A DNA stretch of 64,000 bases from Schizochytrium sp. TIO01 (taxonomy: Eukaryota > Sar > Bigyra > Thraustochytrida > Thraustochytriidae): NCBI GenBank assembly GCA_004764695.1, contig SMSO01000014.1, positions 1,315,148-1,379,147 on the forward strand, in the 5' to 3' direction. Made by a program: the position numbers and the translations under genes. Below, piece after piece: positions 50,255 to 60,800 of this stretch (position 1 is the first letter of the stretch; each line of letters begins with the position of its first letter). The notes below the pieces were generated by a model, which was given only the letters and a program-made list of their open reading frames with translations, had not been told where the DNA came from and did not search any database.

Positions 50255-52922
50255 GCAGGACAACGTGGCTGTAGCCGCGGTGGCTGCCTTCGCGGGAGGC
50301 TCTGAATTCCGTACGGGAGGCAAGTCACGTCGCAAGTGGAGTTTACTCCTGAAAACGAAGGATCTCTATGACAGATGTCAAGAGCTCGGCTTTGAGGTGC
50401 GCAGTGCGCAGCGCGCAGAGTGCGAGGAGCTTCTGGAGGCGCATGCGGAAAAGGTTGAAGATGATTTGAATACGAAGGAATTGTGGCAATTGCGAGGCAT
50501 TTGCTTGGATTATGATCTCGGGATATTGGGCACACGCACAGACCTTAAAGAGCGCCTGATGCTGCAACTTGTTTGTGGAATCTCATCTGGCACTGTTGAA
50601 AGCTTGCTTCAAGATCTTTACGGTCTGGATGTCACTGTGAAGAAAAGGGGCAGACCCAGGCAAAACCCATTTCAAAAACGCGAAGGTGATCCACTGTTAT
50701 CACTGCCTTTGTCGGAACTGAAAAGCATTCTTACTGAGCGGGGAATCCCAATTTATGGACGCAAAAAGGATATGGTCGAAAGGTTTCGATCCGGTAAACG
50801 CAAACGAAGAGGTAGGAAGCCTACCACAAAGGATCTTATGGACTCTATTGCAGTGCGGACGGGAGATGGTCAATACGAATCAAAAAAACAACCTCGCCGA
50901 GAATATCAGCTTCCTACGAGTCATCAAAAAACAATTGACTCAAGCGACGAAGAAGATACATGTGGACACTCACAGATGAATCCTATCCAAACTAACAAAC
51001 GTCAAAAACGTCGCAACCCAAAAACTTATGCAGAAACTACTCGCGATAATCATGACGAGGATGACGAGGATCAAGATGAAGATGAAAATGAAAATGAGGC
51101 CGAAGATGGTAGTGATATTAGTGAGGAAGAGCTCGAGCGTGGGGTCGCAAGGCCCAAGATTCGGCGAACAATGCAACCACGCAAATCTAAGCCTCGCAAT
51201 TCGCTCGCAGATAGTGCATCTCATGAAAGTGATAGTGGAAAGGAAGAGGAGTTTCAGGGCTCTGACTCTGATTACGCATCAGACGATAACGATAGTGGCG
51301 AAGACCGGCAATCTAAGCACCAGAAAGGTTACTCTACATCAAAACACCGCAACGAACACAGCCGACAACCATTGAACCACGGTAAACTTGAAATAGAAGG
51401 AGAAAGTGATATGAGTGATGACTCTTGTTTTGACAACGCAAAGCCTAGACACAGTCACAAACGTGCGAAGAAGAGTGGCAATAGCTCAGCCCCTCGCAAG
51501 CACGAAAATCAAGAGAACTTTCGCCTTGTTAACAACAATGTTCAGCCCATGACAGTAATTCCTTCACGCTTAGTTGTCGATGCAAGAGATTTTATAAAGA
51601 GTGAACGTCGAAATGAGGAGGGAATCAACGACTCGCGTGAGAATAAAGTTGAGCATGTGCGTGAGCAAAATCACCATGCAATTACCGGTGTCCCTAAATC
51701 TTCTGCGAATACATCTGCAGTGCTAGAGCTCACCGAGAATCAAGCGTTTGCCGCATTTACAAGACTTTATCGCCGTCGTAAATGCACAAATATTCCTGTC
51801 GTAAGCATTGACGAGCTGCGGGAACAATTTTCGCGGCGTATTAAAGTTGCGCCTGTACAGAATGAAGAGAGCATGCTTGCGGCTGTCAATGCTCTATTTC
51901 GGCGCAAGTGCGATCCAATTTTAACGAGGCCTCCAGATGCCAGTTGGACTAAAACGGAACTTCGTGACTATTGCACAGAAAAGGGAATTTGCAATCAGAA
52001 TGATAAGACAGAGCTCTTAGAGCGCGCATTGCAAATAGCAAAGTCGCGAGCTCGCGGCCTATACACAAATTTGCAGAGTTATCAGAAACGAGCTGATGCA
52101 TGGCTTGATTATGCCCCGTTGGTACACGGTTATCCACCAGCTGATCTTCGTAGTCGTCACGAGGTCGAGCCAGTCAAACTCGATCGCTACATTGTGAGCA
52201 TGGAAAGCATCCTAGTTGATGGTATTCCTATTATGTCTGCCCCGGATCTGCAAGAGATGCACCGCCGCCAGCTTGGGTGGGCATCAACAAACAAACACGA
52301 AGCACAATCTTCAGCGTGGTATCAAGCACACATACACTTTTTCGGGCTTGAGCATTTTTTGTCCCATGAAAGATCTCCAGAAGATGCGACTAAACCTGAA
52401 CTTGCACGCGCCCTTGAGCAGGCAGTCCTATTGGGACTTTGCCTCGAGCCTTGCGCACAGGTACAACGATATCTGCTACCTTTGAAACAAGCTTTGGTTC
52501 AGCGGTACAAAGCTCGAATTGAAAAATTTGGCGCGCAGATTTCTCATCAAGAACACCCTGCACATGGATATTCTAGAAACGAGGCTCTCTATGAGTGGCG
52601 CAACGATCAACTACAAAGCTTGGGTACGCTTGCCTATGTTGATGAACAAGAAACCTCGAACACAGACTTGTCTGCATCGAAAAACCCCTTTATGTCACTT
52701 TCACAACAAAGGCCTGCGACTGCAGAGGACCTGATTGCCAAAGCGGATGCAAAGGCGGAGGAGGAAGCACTAGCCCGAGATCTTGGAGAGCTCAAGTCAG
52801 AAATAGAAATTGAGCCAGCACTCTTGTTAAATCCCCCGCGTCGTGATTCAATGGATCCTGAGGACCAAGATCTGACCCAAAGACTCTTTGAACTTCATTC
52901 ACACCTCCAAGTACAATGCTAA
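50244..52922 (+). CDS. SAP-domain / AT-hook nuclear protein, 892 aa (hypothetical chromatin-associated)
   Basis: Single uninterrupted frame. An in-frame TGA at 50178 precedes the first ATG, whose context ACC-ATG-A is good. Three segments look like SAP helix-extended-helix motifs: about residues 76-108, 154-184 (LPLSELKSILTERGIPIYG) and 566-600 (WTKTELRDYCTEKGI). A weaker one may lie at 37-70. Basic AT-hook-like cores KKRGRPRQ (133-140) and KRRGRKPT (187-194) flank the 154-184 motif. A strongly acidic Asp/Glu run covers about 266-300, followed by a charged, Ser/His-rich linker to about 490. Residues about 495-790 are more ordered, with conserved-looking Trp/His/Phe clusters that I do not recognise. 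A charged helix lies near 829-857. SAP domains and AT-hooks bind AT-rich or scaffold-attachment DNA in nuclear proteins, so a chromatin, transcription or RNA-processing role is inferred. No catalytic motif is visible. The + strand KDEL-receptor gene follows 732 bp downstream. Confidence 0.8.
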   Translation: MKTEQDNVAVAAVAAFAGGSEFRTGGKSRRKWSLLLKTKDLYDRCQELGFEVRSAQRAECEELLEAHAEKVEDDLNTKELWQLRGICLDYDLGILGTRTDLKERLMLQLVCGISSGTVESLLQDLYGLDVTVKKRGRPRQNPFQKREGDPLLSLPLSELKSILTERGIPIYGRKKDMVERFRSGKRKRRGRKPTTKDLMDSIAVRTGDGQYESKKQPRREYQLPTSHQKTIDSSDEEDTCGHSQMNPIQTNKRQKRRNPKTYAETTRDNHDEDDEDQDEDENENEAEDGSDISEEELERGVARPKIRRTMQPRKSKPRNSLADSASHESDSGKEEEFQGSDSDYASDDNDSGEDRQSKHQKGYSTSKHRNEHSRQPLNHGKLEIEGESDMSDDSCFDNAKPRHSHKRAKKSGNSSAPRKHENQENFRLVNNNVQPMTVIPSRLVVDARDFIKSERRNEEGINDSRENKVEHVREQNHHAITGVPKSSANTSAVLELTENQAFAAFTRLYRRRKCTNIPVVSIDELREQFSRRIKVAPVQNEESMLAAVNALFRRKCDPILTRPPDASWTKTELRDYCTEKGICNQNDKTELLERALQIAKSRARGLYTNLQSYQKRADAWLDYAPLVHGYPPADLRSRHEVEPVKLDRYIVSMESILVDGIPIMSAPDLQEMHRRQLGWASTNKHEAQSSAWYQAHIHFFGLEHFLSHERSPEDATKPELARALEQAVLLGLCLEPCAQVQRYLLPLKQALVQRYKARIEKFGAQISHQEHPAHGYSRNEALYEWRNDQLQSLGTLAYVDEQETSNTDLSASKNPFMSLSQQRPATAEDLIAKADAKAEEEALARDLGELKSEIEIEPALLLNPPRRDSMDPEDQDLTQRLFELHSHLQVQC

Positions 52923-53654
52923 TAATTAATCTACCCTTCATACCTGATATTATTCGTCTTCCTCAGACTGTTGGTGCTACCTTGGAACAAGTCACCTTCT
53001 GCTGAAAAGAAATTATGTCTTGCTCCCTCATGAAATTCAAAACCCCTTCTGTTCGATAATACTCAAATCCTCTTATTATATACCTCAAAGCTAACACCAA
53101 GATTATTGGCACCAATTTTCGAGTTTTAGGCAGCTGATTGACGCCTTTGTAGATTTAACATCGTCGCCCTTCGAATATCGTCACCATCACAAATACGATC
53201 TCTAGCTAGTGGTCATTAACGATCCTTAGTGACCATTACTACCTTATTACAGGCACTTTCAAATATAACTTGCCAATCAGGAGTACGTAGGGCTACTAAC
53301 TAGTTATCTAGCAGTAGCGCCCCGTTGGACTTTCTATCCTCGCCGTTTAGCCTCAACACAGAAACTATTCGCAAAGCCCAGATAAGGCAGGACCGAAAGC
53401 TGCGTGGAAGCACTTTCTGGCACTTGGAGAGTCGTGCAGTTGCAAGGGTCTAGTAGAGAAACCCTTAGGAACCTTGTCTGGTGACGCCAACCTGGCTGGC
53501 ATCGTCTCATTTAGAGGCCGGCAACAGACGAACGTCGTGCATACGGCGAAGCAAGAGACCTTTGCAAAGCTTGATTTGCACTTCTCGGATATTTGAACAA
53601 AGCTTTTAAATCTAACAGTCAGACACCAAGTGGACAACACTACCATTCGTCACC
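52923..53654. other. Intergenic spacer between two + strand genes
   Basis: This spacer should hold the 3' end of the SAP-domain transcript and the promoter of the KDEL-receptor gene. I see no convincing TATA box, microsatellite, structured RNA or additional gene. A minus-strand open frame near 53365-53646 has no recognisable motifs and is treated as chance. Confidence 0.6.
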
Positions 53655-54326
53655 ATGAACATCTTCAGATTAGGCGGTGACATGATTCACCTTGCTAGCT
53701 TTGCTATCCTCTTCCTGAAGATGTTAAGCTCACGCTCTGTTGAGGGAGTCTCATTAAAAACTCAGGAGCTCTACCTTCTTGTATTTGTAACCCGCTACCT
53801 AGATCTGTTTATGATTCCCAAGTTTGATTTTCTGCACATCTACAATTCATGCATGAAAGTCATCTACATTGCTGCTTCAGCCACCATCGTGTACTACATT
53901 AGGAAAAAGCAACCGTGGAATGCAACCTACAAGAAGCAGGAGGACTCTTTCATGCACTGGCAGTTTGCCGTTGCTCCTTGTGCTGTGCTTGCGTTGCTCA
54001 TTCACAGTGAGTTTACCGCCATGGAGCTTCTCTGGACCTTTTCAATTTATCTTGAGGCCATCGCTATCATGCCACAGCTCATTCTTATGCAACGCTTCGG
54101 TAATATTGAGAACCTTACTGCAAACTATGTCGCTTGCCTTGGCGCCTACCGAGGATTGTACATCCTTAACTGGATCTACCGTGTTTACACGGAGGATCAC
54201 TACCATTCATCTAAAACTACCTGGATCATCTGGATCTCGGGTCTTGTGCAAACCGCTCTTTATTGCGACTTTTTTTACTACTATGCACTTTCGAAGTGGT
54301 ACAACAAGACTATGTTGCCTAAATAA
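53655..54326 (+). CDS. ERD2: ER lumen protein-retaining receptor (KDEL receptor), 223 aa
   Basis: A seven-helix receptor of the Golgi and intermediate compartment. It binds the C-terminal K/HDEL of escaped ER residents at low pH and returns them by COPI vesicles. The match is end to end with the usual length of about 212-220. The start MNIFRLGGDMIH keeps Arg5 and the pH-sensing His12. Other family landmarks are SRSVEG in the first loop, TRYLDLF (about 46-52), YNSCMKVIYIA, FTAMELLWTFSIYLEAIAI (retaining the Glu of the binding pocket), GAYRGLYILNWIYR and GLVQTALYCDFFYYY. The loop after RYLDLF is a couple of residues longer than in animals. The tail is short and ends in Lys rather than the animal KKxSxxx-type tail. 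ATG context is ACC-ATG-A. It converges with the minus-strand USP gene 439 bp away. The family assignment is firm. Confidence 0.97.
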   Translation: MNIFRLGGDMIHLASFAILFLKMLSSRSVEGVSLKTQELYLLVFVTRYLDLFMIPKFDFLHIYNSCMKVIYIAASATIVYYIRKKQPWNATYKKQEDSFMHWQFAVAPCAVLALLIHSEFTAMELLWTFSIYLEAIAIMPQLILMQRFGNIENLTANYVACLGAYRGLYILNWIYRVYTEDHYHSSKTTWIIWISGLVQTALYCDFFYYYALSKWYNKTMLPK

Positions 54327-54765
54327 TGACCAATTCTTCATTTCTTAAAGCTTTACTTGATCACTATATTGTGTACTCACCTTCATAATAATAATCTTGC
54401 AGATCAATATTATTAAATCTCACAAATTTTTTGATAAGCGTCTGAAATTTATATTACTTTTGATTCATAAGTTTTAATGTGCAAAACAATAAACCAAACT
54501 CGAGATTCTTTGCTTTAGTAAGTTTGTTCTTAAGATTAAGGAGACGGCCTCTCTCAGTTCAGCTCCGCAAAAGAATAATTAATGCGTGTACTTTGTGTAG
54601 ATGACTCTGTTAAGGGAGAAACAAAAATGGAAAAGAAGAAGAAGAAGAAGAAGTCATTTCTAATCAAAAGCAGAAAAGAACAAAAACAAAAACGAAAAAG
54701 TTAAAGTGGAGAGCTAATCGCTTAAGATGAGTTCACGTAAGTTGTTGTACAAAGAGGTTTGAACA
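54327..54765. other. Convergent intergenic spacer (3' ends of ERD2 and USP genes)
   Basis: AT-rich spacer holding the 3' ends of two genes that point at each other. It contains a short GAA run around 54637-54652. I see no other gene or structured element. Confidence 0.6.
54488..54493 (+). terminator. Possible AATAAA polyadenylation signal of the KDEL-receptor gene
   Basis: An AATAAA hexamer lies 162 bp after the stop codon in an AT-rich 3' region. Many protists use other poly(A) signals, so this is suggestive only. Confidence 0.25.
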
Positions 54766-56967
54766 TTAGCTTGCTACATCTTCTCGTTCGTAAAACATCA
54801 AATAAACGTTCTGAAGCACCGCCTTCGTCATGGCAAAATCCCTGTGTGATAAATCCCGTTTAACATTCAAGTCATCATAACAAGTCCATTTACCAGCATT
54901 CAGATCATAGGTTGCTGCTGTATAATGACCAGAGTCACTTCGCTGGCCCTTATGAAGAACCATACCACGTAAACGATAGGTGTCTCCAGCGAAGACGATT
55001 CTCAGCTGTGGATTAACCTTCAGGTTGTTCTTTGTTTCCTCCCCCCAGACAAAGCGGTGAAGCTGCAAAGCTAAGATAGGTGCTGTGCGTAGAACGTTGG
55101 TGTGTTTCGTAGCTCCAGTTTCCTCGCATGCAGAGCATTTGAAGTCGTTAACATGGACATCACCCAAGTAGTTTTCCAGCAATTCCTCGACCTTCATCGG
55201 GGGTGCCTCTGAATCGATTGTTAAAGTAGATATCGCCTTCCCACGGCTAGTCACTCGGTCAGCCCCACCAGATAAATCCAAAGGAACATTTAGGTACGAA
55301 GCAACAGTTTTGCTCTCATAATCACAGTGATTACATGACACACGCTCTTCGAATTTAGACTCAAAAGAAGAATGAACAACAGCTGGCGCAACGAGCTCAA
55401 CCATGTTTAGCAAATAAGAGACAAATTCATGGGCATCTTGCTGCTCACATGAGGCAAAACGTGATGCATTGTCGCTGTCTAGCTTGCTCACAGCAATCCG
55501 AATGTCGCGAACATCAAATTGTGTGATCGACCGGTCAGGTTCTGATTCACGACGCTTAATTGCTTCCTCGCCGCCCCGAACGTAGTTTCTGAGTGCCCTG
55601 AGCTTTTTCATGCAAATTAAAGCGTCGGGTGGCACCTTTTCTTTGGGATGATCACCACTATCATCGATCTCCATTAGCATGGGCTCCTCGTCAGAATTAT
55701 TGATACTTTTATTCTCGTTGGATTCTTGTGCGCTGCTCGCGAGTCTACTCTCAGCAACATCAAGTGCTTTGGAAATGAAAGCATCGAGGCGAATCAAAAC
55801 TTGAAGCACAGCATTTGCGTAGCATTGGTTTTCGCGGTTCTTCAACCCACCAATGCTACTGCCTTGTTCGAAAGAGCGAGTAGGTTCGCTAGAGCCCGAA
55901 CCAAAAACCGGGCTCTGTTTCAACGGTGATGAAGATGCGATTTTTCCTTTTTGAGAACTTTTTCTGATTGAAAAAAAAACAGAACTACTCGTAATAGAGT
56001 GTCTGCGCTCGCCTACTGTGGCAAGTTTGGATTCACGCTGCGGTGTACTAGCTCCCGAATCTTCCCGTGGCAATTTTGAAGTTGACGAGCGGCTTTCTGA
56101 GGATGCTGAAATTGATGGCGGAGTTTTTGTAAAATTCAAAGTACCTACCTTGGTCTGGTGGGGTTTTGATGGTGTCAGCACTTGAACAGGTGATTTGAAA
56201 GGAGCGTTAAGGCTGGAAGGTTTCGGAGATGCTACAGAGCTAGCCTTTTGTGTTGGTGAGATCTGCTGTGTACGTAAAGGGGAAGGTCTAGTGACACTCT
56301 CAATCCTTAGAGTTGGATAGCGCATTGAATTTGCCGATGAAGCAGCCTTCCGAGGTCTAGCACCGTATTGGCGCAGGGCTTTGCTGCTTGGAAGTGACGG
56401 CTTTGTCCAGTCGACTCTGACATTGTCACTAGCTTTCGCCTTTTTCGTTTTCAGTTTTTCGAATTCTGCCCCCCGTTCATCACGGTCTTCAACTCCCCGC
56501 TTAGAACCAGACAAAGCTCTATTAGGGGACAAGGCTTGTGTAAGAGAAGCACTATGTTTGATTGTAGATTTCCTTCCACCATGTAAAGGAGGTAAGTCCG
56601 CATCCGAGATATGACTGAAGCTGATTTTTCCAATCTTGAATTTTGCAGAGCTTTCCATGAGCCAAGTATATATATTCTCCAGACCCGACGTGCCTTGAGA
56701 TTCAACACGAACTTGGTTCGTTCCCTTACGATTATATTCAATTAACAATATGCTCTTAGACTGACCCAGAGACACCTGCGTCATGAAATCTAGCTGAATC
56801 TTGAGGGTTTTCTTTTCTGTGCCATTTACAACGTAAGTGAACTTTAAGCTATGCGACGGAGTTTGCTTTACCTCAAGGAGATTGCCTTCATTCGTGTCGA
56901 TAACGTTCTTTACGTCATTGCCACGGAACTGCAGCCCAAAATCCTGCACCGCAATCCGCTTCACCAT
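54766..56967 (-). CDS. Ubiquitin-specific protease (C19 family) with PH-like N-terminus, 733 aa
   Basis: A cysteine deubiquitinase that removes ubiquitin from substrates. The catalytic Cys box is GLKNRENQCYANAVLQ, with Cys382 as nucleophile and the oxyanion Asn of GLKN retained. Next come QQDAHEFVSYLLNMVE, a zinc-ribbon pair C545-x2-C548 and C611-x2-C614, LQLHRF, and the His box SDSGHYTA (His681) with YDD at 697-699 supplying the acidic residue. Residues 1-120 alternate hydrophobic strands with a closing helix (LENIYTWLMES), resembling from memory the PH-type N-terminus of USP37. Residues 120-365 are Ser/Pro/Lys-rich and probably disordered. An acidic insert at about 405-450 interrupts the catalytic fold. 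Oddity: the usual GNTCY reads ENQCY. The start has A at -3. An active enzyme is likely because the triad is complete, but the substrate is unknown. Confidence 0.9.
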   Translation of the reverse strand: MVKRIAVQDFGLQFRGNDVKNVIDTNEGNLLEVKQTPSHSLKFTYVVNGTEKKTLKIQLDFMTQVSLGQSKSILLIEYNRKGTNQVRVESQGTSGLENIYTWLMESSAKFKIGKISFSHISDADLPPLHGGRKSTIKHSASLTQALSPNRALSGSKRGVEDRDERGAEFEKLKTKKAKASDNVRVDWTKPSLPSSKALRQYGARPRKAASSANSMRYPTLRIESVTRPSPLRTQQISPTQKASSVASPKPSSLNAPFKSPVQVLTPSKPHQTKVGTLNFTKTPPSISASSESRSSTSKLPREDSGASTPQRESKLATVGERRHSITSSSVFFSIRKSSQKGKIASSSPLKQSPVFGSGSSEPTRSFEQGSSIGGLKNRENQCYANAVLQVLIRLDAFISKALDVAESRLASSAQESNENKSINNSDEEPMLMEIDDSGDHPKEKVPPDALICMKKLRALRNYVRGGEEAIKRRESEPDRSITQFDVRDIRIAVSKLDSDNASRFASCEQQDAHEFVSYLLNMVELVAPAVVHSSFESKFEERVSCNHCDYESKTVASYLNVPLDLSGGADRVTSRGKAISTLTIDSEAPPMKVEELLENYLGDVHVNDFKCSACEETGATKHTNVLRTAPILALQLHRFVWGEETKNNLKVNPQLRIVFAGDTYRLRGMVLHKGQRSDSGHYTAATYDLNAGKWTCYDDLNVKRDLSHRDFAMTKAVLQNVYLMFYEREDVAS

Positions 56968-57862
56968 CTTCTTTCCAGATATTAATCGTACTTGCTACAC
57001 AAACCACCAAGTCCCTCCAATCTCCACGAATCTTCTACGACTTGGTGGTGATCAGGATAGCGCAAGTTCTTAGACAGTTAGTGTCCGCTCAAGGAGGGCA
57101 GCAGATTGGCTTAAGTTCTGTTGATCTGCGGCTCCCGACGCACTCAGCTCCAGAACAGAACGTTGGAGCAGCTCGCCACGCTCTGCAACAGCTACGAGCT
57201 CCTGACACACAACACTACTGCCAAGTGTTCAGAAAATGGCAAGACGCGCCTCCCGGGAGAGTCGGGCTTTGGCCTTTGGCTGTCAATCTTAATCTAACCA
57301 TCACTCACTCACTCACTCACTCACTCGTACATGACATATGTGAAACTACCTATTTTCATATGCAAAACTGTAGAACTATAGGCTTGGGTTCCTCACTCTT
57401 AGTTGACATCAACGAAACAGCTAGGTATCCATAGTGCTACTACAGGATGAGCGATTATAAATGTGAGTTGCGGATCATACTCTTTGGCATTTGGAGTTTG
57501 GCGATTGCAAAGTGAGGCAAAGCCGATATGTGCTGCTTTTCAAAGAAGGAAGCATAATCCATAATCAAATGGTGAGGGTTGGTGAAATATGTCCAGAGTA
57601 ATAGAATTGTCCAGCTCAGAAAACTAGTTATACCTAGATCAGAGATAAACTTGTAGGGATCTAGTTTCATGGAGCAGTATGAGACACTCTTTGGATCGGG
57701 GTCTATTGCTCGTTTGCAGCAAAGAAATCAATAATGATCGATTACTCAGGAAAATGATGTTTTAAAATATTATTTTTATGAAGTTTAAAATCTGCCAATC
57801 AAACAAAAGAAAAGTGATGAAGGTTTTCTTGTTATGCTTGCAAGTGTGATAGATCCTTTACT
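56968..57862. other. Spacer between USP and nucleoporin genes
   Basis: Holds the USP upstream region and the nucleoporin 3' end. A short CACT tetranucleotide array lies at 57300-57326. A plus-strand frame at 57042-57434 reads through that array and shows no domain. A 71-residue minus-strand frame at 57455-57670 is described separately. Confidence 0.5.
57455..57670 (-). CDS. Doubtful small membrane protein, 71 aa
   Basis: An ATG-started frame with one hydrophobic stretch (FLSWTILLLWTYF, about residues 17-29) followed by an amphipathic, His/Pro-containing tail. It lies between two minus-strand genes and could be an independent small gene. No family is recognised and the start context is poor (T at -3), so chance is equally plausible. 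Confidence 0.2.
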   Translation of the reverse strand: MKLDPYKFISDLGITSFLSWTILLLWTYFTNPHHLIMDYASFFEKQHISALPHFAIAKLQMPKSMIRNSHL

Positions 57863-60800
57863 TTATCCACGCATATTCGTAAAGGATGATCCAGAAAAGG
57901 AGGATCCTCCTCCTCCCCCAGAGTTACCACCAAAACCGCCAAAACCTCCGCCACTGCTACCGCCAAAGCCACCACCACCAGCGGTACCACCAAAGCCACT
58001 GCCACCTCCGGTGTTACCACCAAAGCTGCTGGCGTTCCCGCCAAAGCCACCTCCAGTGGGGGCAGAACCAAAGCCAGAGCTACCAAAGCCCCCGGAAGAT
58101 CCACTGCTACTGGTTCCAAATCCTCCTCCGTTGTTAAAGCCGCTGGACCCTCCACCAGCTGAGGTGCCAAAGCCTGAGTTTGTTCCAAAGCCACTAGACC
58201 CACCACTCGATGAGGCACCAAAGCCAGAAGCCCCTCCGCCTGAGCTTGAGCCAAAGCCTCCACTACTGTTACCAAAGCCACCTGACCCACTGGTGGCTGC
58301 AGCTGGAGAGCCAAAACTGGATGAGCTACTACCAGCAAAACCAGCAAAACCACCCCCGTTGGCTCCCGCAGACTGCGCTCCCATACCATTAGAGCTTGGC
58401 GTGCCGAATCCAGAACTGCCAAAGCCACCACTACTGCCACTAGCTCCGAAACCACTGGAATTGCCAAATCCGCCTGGAGTGGCACCAAAAGCGCCGCCGC
58501 TGCCCATAGCTTGTCCACCAGTATTACCTCCTGCAAAGAAACCTGTTGAACCTGGGCCATACTTCTTTTCAAGCTGTGCAAATAGCTCAGTCTCGCGCCC
58601 ACGATAACGTTCCAATGTCTTGTCTACAGAGTTCAACTTTTCTGGGTTTTGCTTTTGGTAAAATTCTACAAGACGTTGCCGCGCATCCATGTTATTTCCA
58701 CCTCCTGGTGTTTGTTGCTGTTGCTGTCCACCAAACATCGAACCACCGACGGGAGTTGAAGTAGATGCGCCAAAACCAGATGAGCCCAGAGGCTGTGACG
58801 AGCCAAATGATGATGCCGAGGGAGTCGAAGTTCCAAATCCAGAACTCGACTGGCCAAATCCAGAACTCGATTGACCAAATCCAGAACTCGATTGACCGAA
58901 CCCTGTGTTTGAAGACGCTTGGTTCCCGAAGCCGGAACTGCCAGTACCTCCAAGTCCCGAAGACATTGAAGTTGAACCAAAGACACTGTTTGACCCACCA
59001 GAAGACTCGCCGGTGCCATCGTTAGGTATAAGTTTAATCTTGGTTCGGTACTTCTTTTCTAAGAGGTCGAACATATGGTTGAAGTTTTGTTTATACTTCT
59101 CCATGTTTTGATCAAGCTTACTTATTAGCTCAGGTTTGTGCTCACGGTAGAACTCAGCCAACGTCTTTCGAATATCAACGTTGGTCAAATCACGTTCGCT
59201 ATTTGCTACTGAGGGCGCTGGAGAACTTGGTGTTGCGGGTGTTGAAGTTCCGAACAATCCTGATGAAGAACTGGAGGCCCCAAAGAGACCAGTACTTGAT
59301 GATGAAGGTGTACTTGGTGTTTGCTGGGTTGTATTACCAAACAGTGGCTTGGGCGCTTCTGGAGAGTTTTGCTGCTTACCATCATTGGAGTCTGTAACTT
59401 CTTTGCTAAGTTGCGAATTGTTGGAAGAACTCAATGCCTGACCAGCTACACCAAATAATGATGAGGAGGCACCTTCTGCCTTTTTAGGCGTGAAAGGCGG
59501 TTTTGGTGCTTCTTCATTCTTGGTCTGAGACGTGCCACCTTGTCCAAGGAAGAGTGACGAACTACTAGACGAACCACTAGTGTTTCCAAAGAGACCGGAG
59601 CTCTTCTTTTCTTCCTTCTCTTGCTCTGCTTCTTCCTGTGAAGGTTCTTGAGATGCAAAAGAGCCGCTCACTTCATTTGACGACTGACTCTTAGCACCAA
59701 ATAAACCTCCAGATCCTGGGCCAAATGTACTGCTCTTCTTGTCGCTAGGTTTGGTTTGTGCGCCTGGCTTAGTGTCCGACCAAGACGCACCAACTGCTTC
59801 CTCCGACACAACTGGCCGCAACTTCGGAGGGTCAGCCATATGGCTAAGTGCTTCCTCTTGCTTTTCCGTTAAACCAGGTCGACGCTGGCTGAACGAGTTT
59901 ATAAAATCAAGAGATCCATCATCTGTTAAGGTTCCATCAGCCTCAACAGACTGACGAGATGTTTTAGCAGCTAGGCTTCGTCGCCAGCGCAACTCCTTGC
60001 GAGCAGCCGACCTTGCTTCTTTCAATGGACGTGCCTGTCTCATTTCTTGCCCAGTGGAATCGCGCATGATAATAGGTTGAGCAGAGATGTGCTCTTTGAT
60101 CATAGCATCAATTGAGTCTAGATCAGCTAATTCTTGTTCATAGGTTTTGGTTAAGCTTGGAGATCCACCATTGTTGCTGAGGGTTGGAACCAAAGCACTT
60201 TGATCCGAGAATTCCCCAATCTTGCCCTGTTCAATTTCGTCAATATCCTCGACATCATCAATCGCAGCCTTAAGCCTTGAATTAATACCATTAAGCCTGG
60301 CGTAAAGTGAACGCATTTCGTCGAAACTGGTTCGGGCGCGCTTATACATACTCATTGCGCGTCTCATGAGCTGTCTCTGACGCTCGACATATGTCTCATT
60401 GCTAGCTGCCAGTGTGACAACTCTTCGTGAGTCACGTTGATCAGGCGGGTTTCTCTGGCTAAGGCTAATCGTGCGCTGCTGATTTTGCAATGTTTCACGT
60501 AGGGATGTCATCTGGTGCTCCATCATCTCGCGAAATCTCTCCAGATCGTGTACCCGTTTATTTGCACTTTGCAAATGCAACAAAAGTTCTGCAAGTTCCT
60601 CATCTGAAGCTTCAATTTGCGGGGCATGTTCAATAGATTCGAAACCTTGATCAAAACTGGGTCCACTGTTATGGCCATCAGGTTGCAAGGATCTCATCCG
60701 AGAATGCATTTGATTCTTTACAGATTCGAAGAGTGACAGATAGTTCAAGTAGTTGCGGCGCGTGGCAGCGAGAAAATCAGCCCCTTCCCTTACGAGTTTC

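Noticed and set aside
57042-57434. 130-residue plus frame between the USP and nucleoporin genes
   Set aside because: It reads through a CACT microsatellite, overlaps the USP upstream region and shows no domain.
57834-58607. 257-residue proline-rich open frame on the plus strand opposite the nucleoporin tail, and a minus-strand frame of similar length in another phase
   Set aside because: Both are by-products of the Gly/Ser/Phe-rich FG coding sequence, whose simple codons leave other frames open. Composition is low complexity and no domain appears.
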